DNA of 12,665 nucleotides, from contig CAYPNT010000087.1 in NCBI GenBank assembly GCA_964412235.1, positions 1 to 12,665 of the forward strand. The letters run 5' to 3'. This stretch comes from JAYZQT01 sp964412235. GTDB lineage: Bacteria; Pseudomonadota; Alphaproteobacteria; MPNO01; UBA830. Below are positions 1 through 6,022 of the stretch, piece by piece (position 1 is the first letter of the stretch; every line of letters starts with the position of its first letter). A program made the translations under genes and the position numbers. The notes under the pieces were generated by a model. The model did not search any database. It saw nothing but the letters and a program-made list of their open reading frames with translations, and had not been told where the DNA came from.

Positions 1-374
1 TTGATTTGGAAAGTTTTCAGACTATAAAAACAGAAACTTCGTTTTGGTATTGTATATAAAATATTTATTACTGATTTTTTTATGCCTTAAAGTTTTTACT
101 TAACTGTAAAAGGGCACTAACCCCCATTAGATACTTTTCTATAAAATATTATTTATTGCCCGACGATAACGGGAAATGATTAGTAAACATCAATATACAA
201 TCCTGTTACAGATCTTTCCTATTCACCGAATCAGTGCCAAACTGTGGCGATGAAGAGGCAGGACTTACTCCAACGTGACACTTATAAAATTTGGCACAAA
301 ATATATATCCTGTCCGTACTTGTAACCCGATTAAGAACAAGCTCAACACCGCCCCTTATAGACCTTTCTGAACC
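1..374. other. AT-rich leader without a gene
   Basis: I see no convincing coding frame here. The first half is strongly AT-rich. An 8-bp inverted pair, GTGCCAAA at 234-241 and TTTGGCAC at 290-297, lies upstream of the racemase-family gene. A nearer GCCA/TGGC dyad (236-239 and 245-248) overlaps its left arm. These could be operator half-sites for that gene. A small CCCG/CGGG stem sits at 159-173. No clear -35/-10 pair could be fixed. Confidence 0.5.
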
Positions 375-1100
375 ATGACAGATGCTCTAGGTCATCGAGC
401 GGTATTTTCAGTTATCTTACCGGCAACAAATGTTATTACCGAACCCGAAATGTCAGCGATACGGGTTCCCGGCATTACCAATCAAACTTACCGTTTTCCC
501 TTTCCCGGTCGACCTGAAGGTTTTAATGATTTGATTAATCTAATGAAACCAGCGATTTCGCTCGCCCTAGAATGTCAGCCAGACCGCGTCATCATTGGGT
601 TTAGTACTGAGTTTTTGCCCAACGGTCTCCAAATTGCTTCTGACCTGAGAAAATACGTCGAAGACATAGTCGAGCGTCCCACGACGCTCGCATCTGAGGC
701 TGTACCCGAGGCACTCAATGCTCTTTCGGCTACACGGGTTGGCATCGTTACACCCTATCCAACGGAGACTAATCAAAATGTTTATTCCTACTTCAGTGAT
801 CTTGGGTTTCAGGTGTGCGACATAGCCGGTATAGCTAAAACAGATAGAGGTCGCATTGATACTGCACAAGTTCGAGAAGAGGAGGTTAAAGCCGCTATGG
901 CAGCGGTCGATACTGCAAAAGTTGACGCATTGGTTCAAGTCGGCACGGCGATGATCTGCTCCGGCTTCACTACTACCCTGGAACAAACGCACAAGAAACC
1001 AGTTGTAGGAGTAAATGCCGCGACTTATTGGATGGCACTCCGGAACCACTCAATCCTCGACCACGTAAAAGGCCACGGCACCCTATTTGAGCGATATTAA
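375..1100 (+). CDS. Asp/Glu racemase superfamily protein, arylmalonate decarboxylase/maleate isomerase-like
   Basis: The 241-residue protein has the two-domain layout of the Asp/Glu racemase superfamily, which includes arylmalonate decarboxylase (AMDase) and maleate isomerase. The N-terminal strand reads ILPATNVITEPEM (residues 14-26), the family's substrate-binding entry. The first catalytic position lies in G75-F76-S77, matching the GTS of AMDase, where glycine replaces the cysteine used by racemases. The second catalytic position is C195 in ICSG, followed by the usual TTTLE helix. The C-terminus GHGTLFERY also resembles that of AMDase. With only one catalytic cysteine, cofactor-free decarboxylation or a related isomerisation fits better than two-base racemisation. 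The substrate cannot be read from sequence. No clear Shine-Dalgarno precedes the ATG, but the start fits the family's N-terminus. A decarboxylase-like amidohydrolase follows in the same direction. The family call is secure; the exact activity is inference. Confidence 0.85.
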   Translation: MTDALGHRAVFSVILPATNVITEPEMSAIRVPGITNQTYRFPFPGRPEGFNDLINLMKPAISLALECQPDRVIIGFSTEFLPNGLQIASDLRKYVEDIVERPTTLASEAVPEALNALSATRVGIVTPYPTETNQNVYSYFSDLGFQVCDIAGIAKTDRGRIDTAQVREEEVKAAMAAVDTAKVDALVQVGTAMICSGFTTTLEQTHKKPVVGVNAATYWMALRNHSILDHVKGHGTLFERY

Positions 1101-1222
1101 GAACCGGCGTTGGCAGAAGTTCTCTCATTATTGATTTTATGTATAGCGAAACATGCTTCTACAGGTCGAGGTTTTGAGCGCTCAGATCCTTTCCTCGTAA
1201 CCGACAATTCGGTCCAATAGAG

Positions 1223-1280
1223 CCACGTATACAAAATGGAGTGTCTCAATGTACATTCATTGAGAACGCAATAAACGTGG
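1223..1280. promoter_or_regulatory. Nested inverted repeats upstream of the amidohydrolase gene
   Basis: A perfect 8-bp dyad, TCTCAATG (1244-1251) and CATTGAGA (1258-1265) with a 6-bp spacer, sits inside an outer 6-bp dyad, CCACGT (1223-1228) and ACGTGG (1275-1280). The two centres differ by only about 3 bp. A further near half-site, CATTGAAA, lies at 1323-1330. The position, about 105 bp before the preferred start codon, suits an operator for a dimeric repressor or a leader stem-loop. Which of these it is, or whether it is chance, cannot be decided from sequence. Confidence 0.35.
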
Positions 1281-1384
1281 ATGAGTTTAATTTCAAATAA
1301 AGCCAATAGAATTGATCATGCTCATTGAAAGATAAGACGATAACGCCGGCGGAATTAAAAACTAATAATATAGGGAATGGGGAC

Positions 1385-2356
1385 ATGGTGGATAAAACGG
1401 GAACACAAATTGTAGCAATAGAAGAGCATTACCTAGACGACGCGGTAGACGAGTTTACGGGGAGAACTGGTGGTGGCCCACCTCATATACGTGAGAGACT
1501 AGCCGATTTGGCGGACCTTCGACTGAGCGAAATGGACGACGCGGGAATCGATGTTCAAGTTTTATCACATTGTCCACCAGGGGCGCAGGCCTTCGGACCC
1601 TCTGACGCCGCAGAGCATGCCCGTTCAGTAAACGATCGACTAAATAGTGTGGTCAATGACAAACCGGACCGTTTTGCAGCCTTTGCGACACTTCCAACCC
1701 AAGACCCCGAGGGATCTGCAGCCGAGCTGGAACGGTGCGTGAAGGAACATGGTTTCAAAGGCGCAATGATCCACGGCCAGACTGCTGGAAAGTTTCATGA
1801 CGAAGATGAATTTTGGCCGATCCTCGGTGAGGCCGCGGCACTCGATGTACCGATATATATTCACCCGGGGTTTCCCAACCACAATGTTATCGACCTCTAC
1901 TATGGCAAATATAAGGAAAAGTACCCGCCATTAGTGCAAGCCGGTTGGGGGTTCACTGTTGAAACGGCGACCGCAGCGATCCGACTTATTTTGAGTGGGG
2001 TCTTTGAAAAGTATCCCAACCTCAAAATAATTCTTGGACACCTCGGTGAAGGTCTTCCTTTCCTTGTTTGGCGTATTAACATGGCCTTTGAGACCATGGG
2101 ACGACCAGACATTCCCCCGATACATTTTCGTGAGCAATTTTGTGAGCATTTTTGGATAACGACAAGCGGCAACTTTTCTGATCCCGCTCTTCTCTGCTGC
2201 ATCCAAGAAATGGGAATTGATCGTATCTTGTTCTCTGTAGACTGGCCTTACGTCCTTAACAAACCTGGCACGGATTGGATGGATAACCTTATGTTAAACC
2301 GTGAAGACAAGAACAAAATACTTTCTGGAAATGCTAAAAAACTTCTCAAACTTTAA
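1385..2356 (+). CDS. Amidohydrolase-2 family metal-dependent decarboxylase, gamma-resorcylate decarboxylase-like
   Basis: This 323-residue TIM-barrel enzyme belongs to the ACMSD/amidohydrolase-2 family. All expected metal and catalytic residues are visible: E13-x-H15 in IEEHYLD, H160 in IYIHPGFP, H219 and E222 in ILGHLGEGLPFLVWRI, and D286 in RILFSVDWPY. The ITTSGNF stretch before the last motif is also typical of gamma-resorcylate and dihydroxybenzoate decarboxylases. Such enzymes remove CO2 non-oxidatively from hydroxybenzoates in the cytoplasm, using a divalent metal. The exact aromatic substrate is not predictable. I chose the ATG at 1385 because AGGGA lies 8 nt upstream and the family starts just before the E-x-H strand. 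A TTG at 1325 would add 20 residues without family support. The next gene, a glycosyltransferase, begins only 30 bp after the stop, so read-through into the following cassette is possible. Confidence 0.88.
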   Translation: MVDKTGTQIVAIEEHYLDDAVDEFTGRTGGGPPHIRERLADLADLRLSEMDDAGIDVQVLSHCPPGAQAFGPSDAAEHARSVNDRLNSVVNDKPDRFAAFATLPTQDPEGSAAELERCVKEHGFKGAMIHGQTAGKFHDEDEFWPILGEAAALDVPIYIHPGFPNHNVIDLYYGKYKEKYPPLVQAGWGFTVETATAAIRLILSGVFEKYPNLKIILGHLGEGLPFLVWRINMAFETMGRPDIPPIHFREQFCEHFWITTSGNFSDPALLCCIQEMGIDRILFSVDWPYVLNKPGTDWMDNLMLNREDKNKILSGNAKKLLKL

Positions 2357-2386
2357 TAAACCGAGCTTCACCACATATAAACGAAG

Positions 2387-3244
2387 ATGCCAACTGTTTC
2401 TGTAGTAATTCCCACTTTTAACCGCGAGGATTTTATCAAAAAGTGTCTTGCGTCCGTTATGACCCAAACAAGGCAACCAGATGAAATCATCGTGGTTGAT
2501 GATGGTTCAAATGATAATACTTTGAACGCAATAAAGAATATTGGTTTTTCCACATCAGAGAATAAAAAAAACCCCTTTCGTTACATTCATCAAAATAATA
2601 GGGGGGTAAGTTCCGCCCGAAACGTGGGTATCAAAGCTTCTAAGTATGAGTATATCGCATTGCTTGACTCCGATGATGTATGGAAAAAAAACAAGCTTGA
2701 AAAGCAACTGGCATCACTTGAAAAGCCGGGTTTTTGTATACGTTTAAGCCACACTAATGAGATATGGATAAGAAACGGAGTGCAAGTAAACGCACGAAAA
2801 AAACATACTAAAAGTGGCGGCGACATATTTATGAAATGCTTAAAGCTATGCTGTATTTCACCGAGTTCAACCTTAATCCACAGGTCCGTTTTCGAGGATT
2901 TTGGATATTTTGATGAAAATTTGCCGGCGTGTGAAGATTACGATTTCTGGTTGAGATTTTGTGCTTATGAAAAGGTTCATTACTTAAACGAAACCTTATT
3001 GATTAAATTTGGTGGTCATAACGACCAGTTATCTAACGCTCATTGGGGAATGGACAGGTTTCGTATCTACGCCCTTGAAAAACTTTTGCACGACCAGAGG
3101 TTAGACAAACACAAGCGCCAAGAAACCCTCAAAGAGGTAATTTTTAGACTTGAGGTGTTGATAAATGGTTCCCTTAAACGAAACAAAACAATGTTTGCCC
3201 GAGAGATGACCGCTAAAAAATCTCAATGGGAGGGAATGCGCTAA
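2387..3244 (+). CDS. Family 2 glycosyltransferase (first gene of the radical-SAM cassette)
   Basis: This 285-residue GT-A fold enzyme transfers a sugar from a nucleotide-sugar donor to an unknown acceptor. The N-terminus VSVVIPTFNRE (residues 4-14) is the canonical GT2 start. Donor-site motifs are VVDDGS (36-41), D94-S95-D96 in ALLDSDDVW (the metal-binding DxD) and E183-D184 in ACEDYDFWLR, the likely catalytic-base region. A block at about 120-165 (HTNEIWIRNG, then SPSSTLIHRSVF) looks like a distinctive subfamily signature. There is no membrane segment or signal peptide, so the protein should act in the cytoplasm or at the inner face of the membrane. The C-terminal 60 residues are basic and helical. 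Its stop is 1 bp from the next start, which indicates co-translation. Its base composition is clearly more AT-rich than the amidohydrolase before it. Acceptor and sugar are unknown. Confidence 0.9.
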   Translation: MPTVSVVIPTFNREDFIKKCLASVMTQTRQPDEIIVVDDGSNDNTLNAIKNIGFSTSENKKNPFRYIHQNNRGVSSARNVGIKASKYEYIALLDSDDVWKKNKLEKQLASLEKPGFCIRLSHTNEIWIRNGVQVNARKKHTKSGGDIFMKCLKLCCISPSSTLIHRSVFEDFGYFDENLPACEDYDFWLRFCAYEKVHYLNETLLIKFGGHNDQLSNAHWGMDRFRIYALEKLLHDQRLDKHKRQETLKEVIFRLEVLINGSLKRNKTMFAREMTAKKSQWEGMR

Positions 3245-3245
3245 A

Positions 3246-4115
3246 ATGGAACGGCGCACTATAAACGATAGCCTTGTGGAAGTTGATTCACATTTCTGTT
3301 GGGTAATAGCATTGCGGTCAGAGGCGAACCCAGTGATAGACACTTTTTCTATGAAGCGCCTCCCAAGCGCTGCATTATTTCCGGTGTATATCAATCCAGA
3401 TAATGGCCATACCTTGGTTATCTCTGGAATTGGTTCCGCAAAATCCGCAGCAGCCGCAACCTATTTAAAGGCACTCCTCCAAATCAAAAGCTACGCAGCA
3501 TGGATAAATATTGGAATAGCAGGATATTACAAGGAGCCAATCGGCCAGCTATACCAAGCCCTAAGAGTCCTAAACCCCGAAAACGGAAGAGCGGCTTTTC
3601 CCGGTTTGGGTTTTTCGAAAATTGTTCCGGGAACAACTCTTTTAACAGTCAGTAAACAAGAGGAAAATTTTTCTGCTCAAGTTCTATATGATATGGAAGC
3701 GTCAGGATTTTGTGAACTTGCTCCATTATTTTCGTGTAACGAACTGACCTATGTCTTCAAGGTCGTTTCGGACACACCTCATACGGCTGCATCTCTAATA
3801 ACAAATAAGGTTGTAACGGGTCTTATAGAAAAAAATATAGAAACAATATCTAAACTTGTGGATGCTATAGAAGCATTGCTGAAAGAAGAAAAAAAGAGAT
3901 TACTGATACCTCGTGAAATTCTTGAAGTTATGGAAAATACGCATTTTACAGTAAGCAACCGGAATAAGCTTAAGCAGGTCTACAGGAAATGGAGAACAGT
4001 ATTTCCTGGAAGGTCATTACACGAAGCTAGCGACCCGAAGACCTCCGCAAAAGAATTTATAATGAAGTTAGAGCAAGACCTTTTAGATGCAACAAAGGTT
4101 TGGACATTAACGTGA
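3246..4115 (+). CDS. MTA/SAH nucleosidase-like protein of the purine nucleoside phosphorylase superfamily
   Basis: The first ~205 residues match 5'-methylthioadenosine/S-adenosylhomocysteine nucleosidase (MTAN). In order there are E27 in IALRSEAN (MTAN's N-terminal catalytic glutamate), SGIGSAKSAAAATYL (60-74), the glycine-rich INIGIAGYY (87-95), M150-E151 in YDMEASGF (the ribose-binding Met-Glu), and S175-D176 in VVSDT (the aspartate that protonates the base). Keeping all three acidic residues argues for an active hydrolase rather than a scaffold. Residues ~210-289 form an extra basic, helical tail absent from E. coli MTAN. The gene starts 1 bp after the glycosyltransferase stop, behind GGGAGGG at 3228-3234. 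Its stop overlaps the next start as GTGA. MTANs also cleave 5'-deoxyadenosine, the by-product of radical-SAM enzymes, so service to the downstream radical-SAM protein is a reasonable inference. A purine salvage role, or action on a sugar-linked nucleoside, remains possible. Confidence 0.8.
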   Translation: MERRTINDSLVEVDSHFCWVIALRSEANPVIDTFSMKRLPSAALFPVYINPDNGHTLVISGIGSAKSAAAATYLKALLQIKSYAAWINIGIAGYYKEPIGQLYQALRVLNPENGRAAFPGLGFSKIVPGTTLLTVSKQEENFSAQVLYDMEASGFCELAPLFSCNELTYVFKVVSDTPHTAASLITNKVVTGLIEKNIETISKLVDAIEALLKEEKKRLLIPREILEVMENTHFTVSNRNKLKQVYRKWRTVFPGRSLHEASDPKTSAKEFIMKLEQDLLDATKVWTLT

Positions 4116-5104
4116 TAGAAACAGTTTATGTTGAAGAGGAGATAATTGATCACGCTATCACAAAACGTGTTCTTAAATCCTTTCCGCGAGCGGTCACGAT
4201 AGAAATAAGCCGCTATCAAGAGATATTTAATAAACGGCACCAAAACTTCAGGCTCCAGAAAAGAAATCCGGCCCTGATATTAGCGAAAAAACATGGTAAC
4301 TTTGTTTTGCCAGTTCCTTCCGGATTTGGCATGGACGCACAGAAAAATTTTTACTTTTCACACATGTATAATTGTATATACGACTGCAGATATTGTTTTT
4401 TGCAGGGCATGTATTCATCAGCCCATAATGTTCTATTTGTAAACTACGACGACTTTTTTAAATCCATTTCAGATACTATTGATACCCACCAAGGGTGCTC
4501 TCTTACTTTCTTTTCAGGTTATGACTGCGATTCACTGGCATTCGAAAAAATAAGCGGGTTTGCAACCCACGCCCTGGACTTCTTTAATAAACATCCATCT
4601 GTAGAACTTGAATTACGGACGAAAAGCGTCGTTACAAGCACATTAATGAAGCGAGACCCCGTCAAAAATTGTATAGTTGCCTTTAGTCTGTCTCCCCAAA
4701 ACATTGCAAGTGTTCTTGATAACAAGGCACCCAGTATTGCAAGACGGACCAAGGCTCTTAAACAGCTAGCGAGAGCGGGTTGGTTAATAGGGCTTAGGTT
4801 CGATCCTTTAATATATTGTGCAAACTGGGAAAATATGTATTCGGAACTTATAGCTGATATCATGGATGACTTGGATTCCTCCAGCCTTCACTCAGTTAGC
4901 TACGGCCCTTTAAGGTTTCCAAAGCAAATGTATAAGAAGATTGCATCCCTTCATCCCGATGACAGGTTGTTTTCCTTTCCCATGGATAGAAAAGCCGGAA
5001 TTATTTCTTATGGGGCTGAGATTGAGAAATTAATGTCAAAACACATACAAACGGAACTGAACAAATATACACTAACGAGCAAGATTTTTCGTTGTACGGT
5101 GTAA
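4112..5104 (+). CDS. Radical-SAM protein of the spore photoproduct lyase family
   Basis: This ~330-residue protein carries a radical-SAM cluster motif, C88-x3-C92-x2-C95 (CIYDCRYCFLQG), whose CxxCFLQG ending is typical of spore photoproduct lyase (SPL) homologues. The downstream order also follows SPL: FVNYDDF, then SGYDCDSLAFE (135-145), then ELRTKS, VAFSLSP, and RRTKALKQLARAGW leading into RFDPLIYCANWE. The enzyme should bind a [4Fe-4S] cluster, cleave SAM and make a 5'-deoxyadenosyl radical. In my from-memory alignment the hydrogen-donor cysteine of B. subtilis SPL falls on a tyrosine here, with C139 two residues on. DNA repair of spore photoproduct is therefore not assured. I chose GTG 4112 because it overlaps the previous TGA as GTGA; a TTG at 4100 is the alternative. 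No sporulation genes are near. It is the core of the glycosyltransferase/nucleosidase/SDR cassette, and its substrate is unknown. Confidence 0.85.
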   Translation: MIETVYVEEEIIDHAITKRVLKSFPRAVTIEISRYQEIFNKRHQNFRLQKRNPALILAKKHGNFVLPVPSGFGMDAQKNFYFSHMYNCIYDCRYCFLQGMYSSAHNVLFVNYDDFFKSISDTIDTHQGCSLTFFSGYDCDSLAFEKISGFATHALDFFNKHPSVELELRTKSVVTSTLMKRDPVKNCIVAFSLSPQNIASVLDNKAPSIARRTKALKQLARAGWLIGLRFDPLIYCANWENMYSELIADIMDDLDSSSLHSVSYGPLRFPKQMYKKIASLHPDDRLFSFPMDRKAGIISYGAEIEKLMSKHIQTELNKYTLTSKIFRCTV

Positions 5105-5124
5105 AACACGGATGGGGCGAAACA

Positions 5125-5841
5125 TTGGGAATTAATAAAGCGGCATTGGTCACGGGAAGTTCAAGTGGAATCGGTCAAGCCATAGCAGCTGAATTATTAC
5201 ACAACCAAATTCCGGTGGTCGGGCTCGCTCGGGATCACAGTAAGTTCACTCCTCAACAAGACAACTATTATCCGATTACCGTAGATTTATCGGATACGGC
5301 AAGCCTTGAAAAAACAATCCAAACTATTCTAGGAGAATATCCCGAGATTAACATATTCATTAGCAACGCGGGATATGGGGACTTCAAGAACTTAGAGAAC
5401 TTTTCGGCAAAACAGATCAATAATTTTTTCCATGTAAACTTAATCTCTCATATAATTTTATGTCGTTATCTTTTGAGTCACTTCAAAATCAATAATGCTG
5501 GCGACATCATAGTTATAGGTTCGGAAGCAGCACTAGCCGGGAGACGAAAAGCCACACTTTATTCTGCGGCGAAATTTGGTTTAAGGGGATTTACACAAGC
5601 CCTGAGAGATGAAGTTGGCGGTTCTGGGATTAGAGTTTCTCTAATAAACCCAGGATTGGTGAGAACCCCATTTTTTGACAATTTAGATTTTGAACCCGGT
5701 GACCATGAAAATAATGCAGTGACCCCCGATGATATTGCGAAAATTGTTTTTGAACTTCTAGGTACTCGCAGTGGTACAATTATTGATGAAATAAACTTGT
5801 CTCCAAGTTCCCAATCAATAAATTTTAAGAAAAATTCGTAA
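5125..5841 (+). CDS. Short-chain dehydrogenase/reductase (SDR), last gene of the cassette
   Basis: This 238-residue classical SDR has a complete Rossmann fold and catalytic tetrad. The cofactor site is TGSSSGIG, close to the N-terminus. VDLSD follows the third strand, and ISNAGYG is the NAG motif. The active site is the serine of VIGSEAAL with Y and K in LYSAAKFG. PGLVRTPFF is the usual post-catalytic segment. It should reduce or oxidise a carbonyl/alcohol with NAD(P)(H) in the cytoplasm; the substrate is unknown. I prefer the TTG at 5125 because GGGGCGA lies about 5 nt upstream and the glycine-rich loop then begins near residue 9, as usual. A TTG at 5092 would overlap the radical-SAM gene by 13 bp and adds 11 unremarkable residues. 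The gene closes the cassette; the next gene is convergent. Confidence 0.88.
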   Translation: MGINKAALVTGSSSGIGQAIAAELLHNQIPVVGLARDHSKFTPQQDNYYPITVDLSDTASLEKTIQTILGEYPEINIFISNAGYGDFKNLENFSAKQINNFFHVNLISHIILCRYLLSHFKINNAGDIIVIGSEAALAGRRKATLYSAAKFGLRGFTQALRDEVGGSGIRVSLINPGLVRTPFFDNLDFEPGDHENNAVTPDDIAKIVFELLGTRSGTIIDEINLSPSSQSINFKKNS

Positions 5842-5842
5842 T

Positions 5843-5972
5843 GGTGGCTCCACCCTTAATTCAGTAATGAACAAAATGACACCGAATGTGCAACTAATAT
5901 ATATTTCAATTCTCGTATACTGGGGCTTAGTCGAATAACCACTATTTTGGACCAGGAGGCCTTTATCGCCTC
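5843..5972. terminator. Weak hairpins in the convergent SDR/MFS intergenic region
   Basis: The SDR and MFS genes converge across 181 bp. A small GGTG/CACC stem lies at 5843-5854, directly after the SDR stop. A 5-bp stem, GAGGC (5956-5960) with GCCTC (5968-5972), lies nearer the MFS end. Neither has a good run of T on either strand. Terminator function is suggested by position only. Confidence 0.2.
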
Positions 5973-6022
5973 ATACATTACTCTAACGTTCGAATTGCTG
6001 TAGCGAAGTGGGTTCTAATATT

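Noticed and set aside
567..1049. Long minus-strand frame opposite the racemase-family gene
   Set aside because: It lies wholly within a well-supported gene on the other strand and shows no recognisable domain.
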